From contig NZ_QJRL01000023.1 of the NCBI RefSeq assembly GCF_003205205.1, positions 26,257 through 90,256 of the forward strand: a DNA stretch of 64,000 nt, in the 5' to 3' direction. Position numbers and translations under genes: made by a program. How positions within the stretch are numbered: the first letter of the stretch is position 1; each line of letters begins with the position of its first letter. Source of the DNA: Pseudomonas sp. LB-090624 (GTDB lineage: Bacteria > Pseudomonadota > Gammaproteobacteria > Pseudomonadales > Pseudomonadaceae). This document shows, in pieces, positions 35,861 to 45,099 of this stretch. Under the pieces are notes generated by a model. The model was not told where the DNA came from, searched no databases, and was given only the letters and a program-made list of their open reading frames with translations.

Positions 35861-37294
35861 ATGCTGCGCAAACTCTCACTGGCGATAGCCGTGTCTTGTG
35901 CGTCCAACGGAATGGTCTGGGCAGCGGACCTGCCCTCGACAGTCAGAACCGACCTGGTCAGCGTCTATCAGGAAGCGGTAGACAACAACGCCGATCTGGC
36001 TGCGGCACGCGCCGATTATGGCGCCCGCCGCGAAGTAGTGCCCCAGGCACGCGCCGGGCTGCTACCGAACCTGTCGGCCGATGCCGAAATGATGAACACC
36101 CGCACCAAGCTGGACGAGCCTTCCATCACCTCCAACCGCAGCGGCAACTCCTGGAGCGCGACCTTGGCCCAGCCGATCTTCCGCGCTGATCGCTGGTTCC
36201 AGCTGCAGGCAGCCGAAGCGGTCAACGAACAGGCAGCGCTGGAGCTGTCGGCGACTGAACAGAACCTGATCCTGCAAACCGCACAGAACTACTTTGCCGT
36301 CCTGCGCGCGCAGGACAATCTGGCCGCGACCAAGGCGGAGGAAGCCGCGTTCAAGCGCCAACTGGACCAGTCCAACGAGCGCTTCGATGTGGGCCTGTCG
36401 GACAAGACCGACGTGCTGCAATCCCAAGCCAGTTATGACACTGCACGGGCCAACCGGATCATCGCCGAGCGCCAGGTGCAGGATGCCTTCGAAGCGCTGG
36501 TCACCCTGACCAACCGTGAATACACCTCGATCCAAGGCGTGGTGCATACGCTGCCGGTGCAGGTACCAACGCCAAACGACGCCAAAGCCTGGGTCGAAAC
36601 CGCCGGCCGCCAGAACCTCAACCTGCTGGCCACCAACTATGCGGTGTCTGCTGCCGAAGAGACACTGCGCCAGCGCAAGGCCGGCCATGCGCCGACCCTG
36701 GACGCAGTGGCCAAGTACCAGAAGGGTGATAACGACAGCCTCGGTTTTACCAACCCTTCACAATTGGGTGTGCGCTACAGCGGCGATGTCGAACAGACCA
36801 GCGTTGGCCTGCAGTTGAATATTCCGATCTACAGCGGCGGCCTGACCAGTTCGCAGGTACGCGAGGCTTACCAGCGCCTGAGCCAGAGCGAGCAACAGCG
36901 GGAAAGCCTGCGCCGTCAGGTCGTGGAAAACACCCGTAACCTGCACCGCGCGGTTAACACCGACGTGGAACAGGTACAGGCGCGCAAGCAGTCGATCATC
37001 TCCAACCAAAGTGCGCTGGAAGCTACCGAAATCGGTTACCAGGTTGGTACCCGCAACATCGTTGACGTGCTCGATGCCCAGCGTCAGCTGTACACCTCGG
37101 TGCGCGACTACAACAATAGCCGTTACGACTACATCCTCGACAACCTGAGCCTGAAGCAGGCAGCCGGCACCCTGAGCCCGCAAGACCTCCAGGACCTCAA
37201 GCGCTACCTGAAACCTGACTACAACCCGGACAAGGACTTCCTGCCGCCTGACCTGGCGGCAGCAGCGGCCAAAAACTTCGAGCGTAGGCCTTAA
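35861..37294 (+). CDS. tolC: TolC-family outer-membrane efflux/secretion channel
   Basis: The 477-residue protein has a signal peptide ending VWAA (about residue 22) and two outer-membrane-efflux repeats with long periplasmic helices (YQEAVDNNADLAAARADYGARR starts the first; FERRP ends the protein). It forms the trimeric exit duct for type I secretion and RND pumps. The long upstream in-frame extension would cover the riboswitch region and is not used; the ATG follows an ACAAGGA-like site. It is monocistronic and followed by a REP pair. Confidence 0.95.
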   Translation: MLRKLSLAIAVSCASNGMVWAADLPSTVRTDLVSVYQEAVDNNADLAAARADYGARREVVPQARAGLLPNLSADAEMMNTRTKLDEPSITSNRSGNSWSATLAQPIFRADRWFQLQAAEAVNEQAALELSATEQNLILQTAQNYFAVLRAQDNLAATKAEEAAFKRQLDQSNERFDVGLSDKTDVLQSQASYDTARANRIIAERQVQDAFEALVTLTNREYTSIQGVVHTLPVQVPTPNDAKAWVETAGRQNLNLLATNYAVSAAEETLRQRKAGHAPTLDAVAKYQKGDNDSLGFTNPSQLGVRYSGDVEQTSVGLQLNIPIYSGGLTSSQVREAYQRLSQSEQQRESLRRQVVENTRNLHRAVNTDVEQVQARKQSIISNQSALEATEIGYQVGTRNIVDVLDAQRQLYTSVRDYNNSRYDYILDNLSLKQAAGTLSPQDLQDLKRYLKPDYNPDKDFLPPDLAAAAAKNFERRP

Positions 37295-37310
37295 GACAGG
37301 TGTTGGACTC

Positions 37311-37392
37311 TTCGCGGGCTTGCCCGCTCACACAGGGATTTCGCAGCCCTCGAGCCATGCATCAATCCTGTGGGAGCGGGCGAGCCCGCGAA
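37311..37392. repeat. REP inverted pair between tolC and waaA
   Basis: Arms of about 29 nt (TTCGCGGGCTTGCCCGCTCA... and ...TGGGAGCGGGCGAGCCCGCGAA) face each other across about 23 bases. Each arm has its own GCGGGC..GCCCGC mini-hairpin, as in P. putida REP units. It separates convergent tolC and waaA and could act on both 3' ends. Confidence 0.85.
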
Positions 37393-37408
37393 GAAGCCAA
37401 TGCCAAAA

Positions 37409-38680
37409 TCAGCGGATAAGCGCGCCCAGCCCATCAAGCAGGCGCTGCAGCGCCCCCTGATTGGCCCGCATCACCGCCCTGCCCGCCTCGCCCATGCGCT
37501 GGGCGTCCTGCGGTAGTTCCACCAGACGACGCACAGCACCGGCCAGCCCGTCAGCATCATCCACCAGCTGCAAAGCCCCTGCCTCGCGCAGCATCGCGCT
37601 GATTTCGAGGAAGTTGAACACATGTGGCCCCATGAGCACTGGCAAGGCCAGCGCCGCAGGCTCCAACGGATTGTGCCCACCGGTCGGCACCAGGCTGCCG
37701 CCGACAAAGGCAATATCGGCCAGGGCATAGAGGAACAGCAACTCACCCATGGTGTCGCCCAGCAACACGCAGGTTTGCGCATCGACCGGCGCTGCAGCAG
37801 AACGGCGCACGGTGGTGAATTGCTCGCTGCACAGCGTATGCACTGCAGCAAACCGCTCAGGGTGACGCGGCACCAGGATCAGCAAGGCATCGCCATGCAC
37901 CTGCAACAACTGCCGATGCGCCTGCAGAATCAGCGCATCTTCACCATCATGGGTACTGGCGGCAATCCACACTGGCCGTTGTTCTGCCCCCCACTGTTCA
38001 CGCAAAGCCCTGGCACGCGGTTGCAGTTGCTCATCGATCTTGAGGTCGAATTTGATCGAGCCGGTGACCTGCACGCACTCAGGGCGGGCGCCCAGGTCAC
38101 GGAAGCGTTGCGCCTCGGTTTCGGTCTGCACGGCGATCAGGCTCATCTCCGCCAGCATCGGCCTGGTCAGCCCGGCAAAGCGCCCGTAACCGCGTGCCGA
38201 GCGCTCGGACAAACGCGCATTGGCAAGCGCCACCGGAATGCCGCGCTTGGCACACTGGTGAATGTGATTGGGCCACAACTCGGTTTCCATGATGATGCCC
38301 AGTTTCGGCCGCACATGATCGAGAAAACGCCCGGCGGCCCATGGCAGGTCATACGGCAGGTAGCAATGCTGCACGCGGGGTTCGTCGGCGAACATGGCGC
38401 GGATACGCTCGGAACCGGTGGGGGTCATGCAGGTGAGCGTGATCGGCAGTTCCGGATAGGCCTTGAGCAGGGCGCGTACCATGGGCGCTGCGGCAATGCT
38501 CTCGCCCACCGACACCGCATGCACCCAGAGCCCACCTTGGCGCATGGCCGGCAGCTTGAAGGCAAAGCGCTCGCCGATGCGCTGGCCATAGGCTGGCGCC
38601 TTGCGCGCGCGCAGATACAGGCGCAGCGCAACCAGCGGCAGGCCTAAGTGAAACAGCAAGGTATAGAGTGTTCTGTTCAT
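37409..38680 (-). CDS. waaA: 3-deoxy-D-manno-octulosonic acid (Kdo) transferase WaaA
   Basis: The 423-residue GT30 enzyme has a membrane-embedded N-terminus, HAVSVGESIAAAPMV with the conserved catalytic-region Glu, METELWPN, and PTGGHNPLEPA near the C-terminus. It adds Kdo residues to lipid IVA at the inner membrane. The ATG before NRTLYTLLF is used because upstream extension lacks family match. It lies 11 bases downstream of the LysR gene on the same strand. Confidence 0.96.
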   Translation of the reverse strand: MNRTLYTLLFHLGLPLVALRLYLRARKAPAYGQRIGERFAFKLPAMRQGGLWVHAVSVGESIAAAPMVRALLKAYPELPITLTCMTPTGSERIRAMFADEPRVQHCYLPYDLPWAAGRFLDHVRPKLGIIMETELWPNHIHQCAKRGIPVALANARLSERSARGYGRFAGLTRPMLAEMSLIAVQTETEAQRFRDLGARPECVQVTGSIKFDLKIDEQLQPRARALREQWGAEQRPVWIAASTHDGEDALILQAHRQLLQVHGDALLILVPRHPERFAAVHTLCSEQFTTVRRSAAAPVDAQTCVLLGDTMGELLFLYALADIAFVGGSLVPTGGHNPLEPAALALPVLMGPHVFNFLEISAMLREAGALQLVDDADGLAGAVRRLVELPQDAQRMGEAGRAVMRANQGALQRLLDGLGALIR

Positions 38681-38691
38681 GGCGGCGAAGT

Positions 38692-39582
38692 TTACCCGAT
38701 CGCGCGCAGGTGCACTGCAAAGCGCTCGGCCAGCCACTGCGCAGCAGGGCCCAGGGGTTGATCACGGCGCCAGGCCAATTCCGCCACCAAGGCCGGTGGC
38801 CGCCAATCGCTGTCCAGTTCGACCATGTGCGCTTGGTAGGTCGGGTACTGCACCACATGCCGTGGTAACCAGGCCCAGCCCAGGCCGCGCATCAGCAGTT
38901 CCGCCATGGCGTAGAAGCTGTCGGCCCGCCAAATCTGCGGGCTTATCGCTTCGCCGCCGGGGTACCCGCTTTGTTGTGGCGTGATCAGCAACTGCCGGTG
39001 GCGGGCCAATTGTTGTCGGGTGACACGGCCTTCACCCGCCAGCGGGTGCCCGACCGCGCACACCGTGACCATCTCCACGCTGCCCAAGGCACGGCGCTCC
39101 AAGGAAGCCGGGATGCTTTCGTGGAGGAAGAACAGGCCCAGGTCGGCGCGCCGCTCCACCAGCTTGCGCGCCACATCGCCCTGGGCTCCGCTAGCCAATT
39201 GCACCTCCAGGAACGGGTAGCGACTAGCCAGTTCGTCAAGGCTGTCGATCACCGGCTGATACGGCATGGCTTCGTCCTGAGCGACCCGCAGCAAGGCCTC
39301 CTGCCCTCGCATCAGGGCCAGGGCGCGGCCATCCAGGCGTTCGCACTGGCGGAGCAATTCGCGGGCATCTTCCAGCAAGGCGCTGCCGTTTTCGGTCAAT
39401 TTTGGTTGCCGGCCGCTGCTGCGCTCGAACAGGGTAACGCCAAGGTCGGTTTCGAGCAGAGCGATGGCGCTGCTGATCGCCGACTGGGCTTTGTGCTGTT
39501 CGCGGGCCACCGCAGAGAACGAGCGCAGTTCCGCAACGCGCAGAAAGGTACGCAGTTGTTCAAGGTTCCACTGCTCGGCCAT
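38692..39582 (-). CDS. LysR-family transcriptional regulator
   Basis: The 296-residue protein has an N-terminal winged helix-turn-helix (LEQLRTFLRVAELRSFSAVARE and QSAISSAIALLETDLGVTLFER) and a periplasmic-binding-like effector domain. It is divergent from the SMR pump gene with an 87-base shared region, so it most likely controls that pump and itself. The effector is unknown. Confidence 0.93.
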   Translation of the reverse strand: MAEQWNLEQLRTFLRVAELRSFSAVAREQHKAQSAISSAIALLETDLGVTLFERSSGRQPKLTENGSALLEDARELLRQCERLDGRALALMRGQEALLRVAQDEAMPYQPVIDSLDELASRYPFLEVQLASGAQGDVARKLVERRADLGLFFLHESIPASLERRALGSVEMVTVCAVGHPLAGEGRVTRQQLARHRQLLITPQQSGYPGGEAISPQIWRADSFYAMAELLMRGLGWAWLPRHVVQYPTYQAHMVELDSDWRPPALVAELAWRRDQPLGPAAQWLAERFAVHLRAIG

Positions 39583-39669
39583 CAGCCTATCTCCAATATT
39601 GATAGGTAATGACTTTACCCCATCCTGGCGAAGTCTAGAATGCCCGCTTAGTAACCGGAGGATCCTGCC

Positions 39670-40002
39670 ATGAATGCCTATACCTACCTCGCCATTGCCA
39701 TCTGCGCCGAAGTCATTGCCACTGCTTCGATGAAAGCGGTGAAAGGCTTGAGCACGCCGTTGCCACTGGTGTTGATGGTGGTCGGCTATGGCATCGCGTT
39801 CTGGATGCTGACCTTGGTGGTACGCAGCATTCCGGTGGGGATCGCCTATGCCATCTGGTCGGGGTTGGGGATTGTGCTGATCAGCGTGGCGGCGCTGGTG
39901 ATCTATGGGCAGAAGCTGGATGTGCCGGCGATGCTTGGCATGGCCATGATCGTGGGTGGAGTGGTGGTGATTCAGCTGTTTTCGAAGACGGCTGGGCATT
40001 GA
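39670..40002 (+). CDS. Small multidrug resistance (SMR) family transporter
   Basis: The 110-residue protein has four membrane segments and the family-defining membrane Glu at position 14 (AICAEVIATASMKA). The signature WSGLGIVLI is also present. SMR proteins work as dimers that exchange protons for cationic drugs or, in some subtypes, guanidinium. The subtype was not resolved. It is divergent from the LysR regulator. Confidence 0.93.
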   Translation: MNAYTYLAIAICAEVIATASMKAVKGLSTPLPLVLMVVGYGIAFWMLTLVVRSIPVGIAYAIWSGLGIVLISVAALVIYGQKLDVPAMLGMAMIVGGVVVIQLFSKTAGH

Positions 40003-40408
40003 TTTTTGCCTTGTGTCTGGCTGGCGGTCGCGCCAGGGCTACCTAGTGCTTGCCTTGATTTTTGGGGTGTCGGGTAGATCGAGCGCCGCCCGCGCGGCGC
40101 ATCGCGAGCTGGCGCTCGCTCCTACGTTTGTTTCGGGACAATTATTCCTGTGGGATTTACGCGCGAACGCTTTGGCGCATGGCTCAATATCGTGTCGTAC
40201 GAACCAGGCGATCGCGCGCGCCTTTCACAGGCCTTACTGGCCCGAAACAAACGTAGGAGCGAGCGCCAGCTCGCGATGCGACGCGCGCGCGGCGCTCGAT
40301 CTCACACGCGCAAAAAACCTCAAGGCGGGCCTCTGTTAGCCCTCACACGATCCCCCTCGTGCCCGACCCTGTATACTTGCCAGCTGTCCCAGTCTTCGAG
40401 GTACCGCC
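40003..40408. other. Intergenic region dominated by a long inverted repeat
   Basis: This 406-base stretch lies between the SMR gene and the FAD oxidoreductase gene. It contains the 62-nt-arm inverted repeat and about 100 bases of leader before the next gene. A 108-codon open frame crosses it but has no ribosome site or family resemblance and is judged repeat-derived. Confidence 0.7.
40076..40302. repeat. Long inverted repeat with 62-nt arms
   Basis: The arms at 40076-40137 and 40241-40302 match at 60 of 62 positions in inverted orientation, with a 103-nt spacer. Each arm contains two smaller dyads (GCGCCGC..GCGGCGC and GCGAGC..GCTCGC) and ends with TCCTACGTTTGTTTCGGG toward the spacer. The outer core AGATCGAGCGCCGC is also found at 18896-18907. 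It resembles a paired REP/BIME or a small non-autonomous element, and no transposase is present. Confidence 0.85.
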
Positions 40409-41584
40409 ATGCCATCTGCCATTTCCACTGACGTGCTGATCGTCGGCGCCGGGGTCGCAGGCCTTTGGCTGAATGCCCGCCTGCAACGCCTGGGCTATTC
40501 GACAGTACTGGTGGAGCGCGCCAGCCTCGGCGGCGAGCAGACCATCAAGTCGCAGGGCATCATCCACGGCGGCACCAAATACGCCCTGCACGGCGCCCTG
40601 ACCGGCGCCTCGGAAGCCATCGCCGACATGCCGCGCCGCTGGCGCGAGGCCTTGGCCGGCAGCGGCGAACTGGACCTTGGGCGCACCCGCCTGCTCTCCG
40701 ATGCCCACTACCTCTGGTCGCCGGGCACCTTGGCCGGCAACCTCACAAGCTTCTTCGCCAGCAAGGCCGTGCGTGGCCGGGTTGACCAGGTCAAGGGCGA
40801 CCAACTGCCACCAGCACTGCAGGACCGCGCGTTCAAGGGCAAGGTGTACCGCCTGGCAGAACTGGTGATCGATGTCCCGAGCCTGCTGGCCAACCTGGCA
40901 GAGCTGGGCGGTGACTCCTTGCTGGCAGGTGAACGCATCGAACCCTTGCGTGAAGGTCATGCATTGGTCGGCCTGCGCGTGGACGACCGGGAAATCCGTG
41001 CCCAGCGGATCGTGTTGAGCGCCGGGGCAGGCACCGAAGGCTTGCTGCAGGTGCTGGGCCTGGACCAGCCAACCATGCAAACCCGCCCGCTGCACATGGT
41101 CATGGCCAAGGGCCCGAACCTCAAACCTTTGTACGCCCACTGCCTTGGTGGCGGGCCCAAGCCGCGCGTTACCGTGACCACCCACCCGGCAGCCGATGGC
41201 CAGTGGGTGTGGTACCTCGGTGGGGACCTTGCCGAAGCCGAAGGTGTTGCGCGAGAGCCTGCGGCGCAGATTGCTGCGGCGCAGAAGGAAATCGCCAACC
41301 TGTTGCCATGGGTCGACCAGGGTCAAGTGCGCTGGGCCACCCTGCGGGTCGACCGTGCAGAACCCGCACAATCGGGCCTGGTACGCCCGGACAACGCCTT
41401 CCTCGCCGACCAGCAGCGCCTGCTGGTCGGCTGGCCGACCAAGCTGGCGCTGGCACCGGACTTCAGCGACCGGGTCATCAGCCACCTGGAACGCGACGGC
41501 ATTCGCCCACAAGCGCATGCCGACCTGGCCGACCTCCCACGCCCTCCGCTGGGTGTACCGGCCTGGGAGCAACTGCTGCCATGA
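40409..41584 (+). CDS. FAD-dependent oxidoreductase (DAO family)
   Basis: The 391-residue protein has an N-terminal dinucleotide-binding motif DVLIVGAGVAGL (GAGVAG at 13-18) and a TIKSQGIIHGGTKYAL segment typical of glycerol-3-phosphate/amino-acid oxidase-like flavoproteins. The substrate is unknown. Its stop overlaps the start of the aldo/keto reductase gene (ATGA), so the two are coupled, and a third gene follows. Confidence 0.85.
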   Translation: MPSAISTDVLIVGAGVAGLWLNARLQRLGYSTVLVERASLGGEQTIKSQGIIHGGTKYALHGALTGASEAIADMPRRWREALAGSGELDLGRTRLLSDAHYLWSPGTLAGNLTSFFASKAVRGRVDQVKGDQLPPALQDRAFKGKVYRLAELVIDVPSLLANLAELGGDSLLAGERIEPLREGHALVGLRVDDREIRAQRIVLSAGAGTEGLLQVLGLDQPTMQTRPLHMVMAKGPNLKPLYAHCLGGGPKPRVTVTTHPAADGQWVWYLGGDLAEAEGVAREPAAQIAAAQKEIANLLPWVDQGQVRWATLRVDRAEPAQSGLVRPDNAFLADQQRLLVGWPTKLALAPDFSDRVISHLERDGIRPQAHADLADLPRPPLGVPAWEQLLP

Positions 41585-42393
41585 GCCTGCCAACCCTGCA
41601 CGAATTTCATCGCCCGCTGGGCAGCACCGGCCTCAAGGTCTCCCCACTGGGCCTCGGCACGGTCAAGCTTGGCCGCGATCAGGGCGTGAAGTATCCCTCC
41701 GGGTTCACCATCCCCAACGATGACGAAGCCCGTCTGCTACTGGCACAGGCCCGCGAGCTGGGGATCAACCTGATCGACACCGCCCCGGCTTACGGTCGCA
41801 GCGAGGAACGCCTGGGGCCACTGCTGCGTGGGCAACGCGATGAATGGGTAATCGTCAGCAAGGTCGGTGAAGAGTTCGAGGAAGGCCTCTCGCATTTCGA
41901 CTTCAGCGCCGCCCACACCCGCCGGTCGGTGGAGCGCAGCCTGCACCGGCTCGAGACCGACCGTATCGAACTGGTCCTGGTGCATTCCGACGGCAACGAC
42001 TTGGCGATACTCGAGCAGCAGGAGGTCTATCAGACCCTGGCCGAGCTCAAGCAGGAAGGCAAGATCCTGGGCTTCGGCCTGTCCGGCAAAACCGTCGAAG
42101 GCGGCCTGAAGGCGCTGGAGGAAGGTGACTGCGCAATGGTCACCTACAACCTCAACGAGCAGGCAGAACGCCCGGTGCTGGACTACGCTGCGGAACACGG
42201 CAAGGCCATCCTGGTGAAAAAGGCCCTGGCTAGCGGGCATATCTGCCTGGCCCCGGGCGTTGACCCGGTGCAGGCCAGCTTTGAGCTGCTATTCGCCCAC
42301 CCGGGCGTTAGCAGTGCTATCGTCGGCACCATCAACCCGCTGCACCTGGCTCATAACGTGGCCACCGTCGCCCGTATCCTGGACCAGCACTGA
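41581..42393 (+). CDS. Aldo/keto reductase
   Basis: The 270-residue (beta/alpha)8 protein has the catalytic tetrad visible as Asp66, Tyr71, Lys94 and His135 (DTAPAYG, SKVG, LVHSDG). NADPH-type binding residues lie near the C-terminus (GTINPLHL). The substrate is unknown. It overlaps the FAD-oxidoreductase gene by four bases, which suggests linked steps on one substrate. Confidence 0.9.
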   Translation: MSLPTLHEFHRPLGSTGLKVSPLGLGTVKLGRDQGVKYPSGFTIPNDDEARLLLAQARELGINLIDTAPAYGRSEERLGPLLRGQRDEWVIVSKVGEEFEEGLSHFDFSAAHTRRSVERSLHRLETDRIELVLVHSDGNDLAILEQQEVYQTLAELKQEGKILGFGLSGKTVEGGLKALEEGDCAMVTYNLNEQAERPVLDYAAEHGKAILVKKALASGHICLAPGVDPVQASFELLFAHPGVSSAIVGTINPLHLAHNVATVARILDQH

Positions 42394-42445
42394 GTGACGC
42401 CTGGCCCACGAGCCAGGAAACTGACCCGACGCAAGGAGGAGCCTC

Positions 42446-43414
42446 GTGGCGCGAACGCTGATCCGCAAGAACCCGAGCAACTTCAAGACATTGCCCCTTC
42501 ATGTCGAGGCCACGCCCGAAGGGCTGATCTATCAGGGCATCGGCATGCCGCTGAATTTTGCCCAGACCCAGCAACGGCGCAAGGCCATCCAGTTACCCGA
42601 CGTGCAACGCTTCGCGGTCGAACTGGCCAACCTGGGCGTGTCGGTGCGACTGACCCTGCACTGGCAGAACCGTGATTACTGGGTGCTGGTTCGCCAACGC
42701 CGGCAAGACCGTGGCGATGTAGTGCTGAAACTGATTTCAGGTTACGTGCCGGCCCAGGAGCTGAACCTGCCGCTGCACACCGCCGTTCAGGAAGTGGCCG
42801 AGGAATGCCTGCTCGAAACCACGGAAGGCTGGCTGGGCGGGCGTTTCAACGATACTTGGCTGCCAGTCCCCTATGCCGCCGCATTGCACTACCGCGAAAC
42901 ACCACACTTCACACTGACCCCGGAATCGGGTGCTGCGCGCCCGGTGCACTGCGGCAACCTGATGCTGCTCGAGCGACCACGCGCCTACGTGCACCTGCCC
43001 ACGGCTTCGCTACAGCTTATCTATGACATGCGCCTGCAAGTACCTCGGGAGGCCAAGAAGCTCAGCCTGTTTCACGTGGACGAGCGGCTGGAGGGCGACC
43101 AACTGGTGGCGCGGCTCAACCGCAAGCGCCCGGACCTTTACCTGATGCCCTTGAAAGACGGCCAGCCGCTGGCAGAGCTGTATACCCTGAAGAAGGACGA
43201 ACTGGTGCCGGTGAGTACACGTGGGCTGTACCTGGCAGAGAGCTTTGCCAGGCGCGAAGGCTGGGTGGTGACGGACGAGCGGGTGCGCTGGAAGGACTGG
43301 GTGAAACAGCAAGGGCTGGTGGAGAGTAAGCCGGCGCGGGCCTCGCACCTTAAGCGCTTTGGCGACAAGGCGCGGGCGCTGCTGGAGCGGGCACGCACCT
43401 CACTGCACAAATAG
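42446..43414 (+). CDS. Conserved hypothetical protein, third gene of the oxidoreductase operon
   Basis: The 322-residue soluble protein has no motif I can name. It has a basic N-terminus (ARTLIRKNPSNFK), an alternating hydrophobic middle part with a VQEVAEECLLE helix that recalls a Nudix-like helix but lacks the full box, and a basic C-terminal helix (HLKRFGDKARALLERARTS). The start is GTG with a perfect AGGAGG five bases upstream. Some Pseudomonas annotations call such proteins 'metal ABC transporter ATPase', but no Walker motif is visible. Confidence 0.8.
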   Translation: MARTLIRKNPSNFKTLPLHVEATPEGLIYQGIGMPLNFAQTQQRRKAIQLPDVQRFAVELANLGVSVRLTLHWQNRDYWVLVRQRRQDRGDVVLKLISGYVPAQELNLPLHTAVQEVAEECLLETTEGWLGGRFNDTWLPVPYAAALHYRETPHFTLTPESGAARPVHCGNLMLLERPRAYVHLPTASLQLIYDMRLQVPREAKKLSLFHVDERLEGDQLVARLNRKRPDLYLMPLKDGQPLAELYTLKKDELVPVSTRGLYLAESFARREGWVVTDERVRWKDWVKQQGLVESKPARASHLKRFGDKARALLERARTSLHK

Positions 43415-43462
43415 GATGGCGGGTGCCACTGCCGTAGGCTGCTGTTCAGGTCGCCACCCTCT

Positions 43463-43493
43463 CCTGTAGGAGCAGCATGGCTGCTCCTACAGG
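43463..43493. terminator. Perfect 14-bp hairpin between convergent genes
   Basis: The arms CCTGTAGGAGCAGC and GCTGCTCCTACAGG flank a 3-nt loop. The arm contains the GCTCCTACAGG core of P. putida REP units. It sits between the hypothetical gene (plus) and hldE (minus) and can stop or stabilise either transcript; there is no T run. Confidence 0.65.
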
Positions 43494-43547
43494 CATGGCG
43501 TAAGCTCGAAGCCTACACAGCACCTGGAAAAGCAGCCTGGGGCATGA

Positions 43548-44969
43548 TCAGTTCTTGCGGATCTTCTCGACAATCGCCGTGGTCGAGCTGTTTTCCACCA
43601 GCCCCAGCACCTTCACGGTACCGCCATAAGCCTTGACGATATCGGCGCCGACAACCTGATCGATACCATAGTCCCCACCCTTCACCAGCACATCTGGCTT
43701 TACTTGGCTCAGCAGGTTTTCCGGGGTGCCTTCAGGGAAGCTGATCACCCAGTCCACGGCGCCCAGGCCGGCCAGCACGGCCATGCGCCGGTCGACGCTG
43801 TTGATTGGCCGGCCCGGCCCTTTCAGGCGGCTGACCGAAGCGTCGTCATTGACTGCAACGATCAGCCGGTCGCCTTGAGCGCGTGCCTGTTCCAGGTAGG
43901 TGACGTGCCCCGCATGCAGGATGTCGAAGCAACCGTTAGTGAAGACGATCTTCTCTTTGTGCGCCCGTGCGTCATCAATAGCCAGCAGCAGTTGCTCCAG
44001 GCCCAGCACGCCACGCTCGGAACCTTCCTCACGCTGAATGGCCCGGCGCAATTCAGGGGCGCTGATGGCCGCAGTACCCAGCTTGCCGACCACGATACCC
44101 GCCGCCAGGTTGGCCAGGGCCACCGCGTGAGGCAGGTCCTCGCCTGCTGCAATGGCTGCGGCAAGCGTGGAGATGACAGTATCGCCGGCACCGGTCACAT
44201 CGAACACTTCGCGTGCCCGCGCCGGCAGGTGCAGCGCCGGCTGGCCGACGCGCAGCAGGGTCATGCCATGCTCGCCACGGGTGACCAGCAAAGCACCGAG
44301 GTCCAGGTCCTGCAGCAGCTGCAGGCCCTTGGCAACCAGGTCGGCCTCATCGGCGCAACGGCCGACGATGGTCTCGAACTCGCTGAGGTTCGGGGTGATC
44401 AGGCTGGCGCCGCGGTAGATGGAAAAATCCTTGCCCTTGGGGTCGGCCAGCACCGGAATCCCCTTGGCCCGCGCGGCCTGGATCAGGCTTTGGTGATTCC
44501 TCAATGCGCCCTTGCCGTAGTCGGACAGGACCAGCACCTTGACCCCTTCGAGCAGGCTGTCGACCTCGGTGGCCAGCGACAGCGGGTCGGTAGCAAACGG
44601 TTCTTCGAAATCGATACGCAGCAACTGCTGATGACGGCTCATGACCCGCAGCTTGACGATGGTCGGCTGGTGCGCAATGCGCTGGAACACCGAACGCACG
44701 CCGGCCGCCTGCAGGCTGTTGGCAAGGCTGTCGGCGGCTTCGTCCTGGCCGGTGACACCGACCAGCGAAGCCGGTGCGCCCAGGGCGGCGATGTTCAAGG
44801 CAACGTTGGCCGCGCCGCCGGGGCGATCCTCGATCTGATCGACCTTGACCACCGGGACTGGCGCTTCAGGCGAGATACGCGAAGTACCGCCATGCCAGTA
44901 GCGGTCGAGCATGACATCGCCGACCACCAGTACCGGGGCTTGATCGAAACGCGGCATGGACAACTTCAT
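43548..44969 (-). CDS. hldE: Bifunctional heptose 7-phosphate kinase / heptose 1-phosphate adenylyltransferase HldE
   Basis: The 473-residue protein has a ribokinase-type N-terminal domain (GGAANVALN, DVTGAGDTV) and a C-terminal nucleotidyltransferase domain starting FTNGCFDILHAGHVTYLEQA. It performs two steps toward ADP-heptose for the LPS inner core. The ATG before KLSMPRFD is used; the upstream extension is not family-like. It is on the same strand as msbA, 130 bases downstream of it. Confidence 0.97.
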   Translation of the reverse strand: MKLSMPRFDQAPVLVVGDVMLDRYWHGGTSRISPEAPVPVVKVDQIEDRPGGAANVALNIAALGAPASLVGVTGQDEAADSLANSLQAAGVRSVFQRIAHQPTIVKLRVMSRHQQLLRIDFEEPFATDPLSLATEVDSLLEGVKVLVLSDYGKGALRNHQSLIQAARAKGIPVLADPKGKDFSIYRGASLITPNLSEFETIVGRCADEADLVAKGLQLLQDLDLGALLVTRGEHGMTLLRVGQPALHLPARAREVFDVTGAGDTVISTLAAAIAAGEDLPHAVALANLAAGIVVGKLGTAAISAPELRRAIQREEGSERGVLGLEQLLLAIDDARAHKEKIVFTNGCFDILHAGHVTYLEQARAQGDRLIVAVNDDASVSRLKGPGRPINSVDRRMAVLAGLGAVDWVISFPEGTPENLLSQVKPDVLVKGGDYGIDQVVGADIVKAYGGTVKVLGLVENSSTTAIVEKIRKN

Positions 44970-45066
44970 GGGCAACCCATATGGAAATAATGAACAGGGG
45001 CAGGATATTAGCACAGGGTAGACGACGGCTTTACGGCCAGATCGTCCCCGGAAAATTCCCGTGACA

Positions 45067-45089
45067 ATCGGGGCCATGACGGCCCCGAT
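45067..45089 (-). terminator. Hairpin downstream of msbA
   Basis: A 9-bp stem (ATCGGGGCC / GGCCCCGAT) with a 5-nt loop lies 11 bases after the msbA stop. There is no T run, so it is a possible weak terminator ahead of hldE. Confidence 0.5.
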
Positions 45090-45099
45090 CAAGGAGGGT

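Noticed and set aside
40013..40339. 108-codon open frame across the long inverted repeat
   Set aside because: It is made almost entirely of the repeat arms and has no ribosome site or family resemblance.
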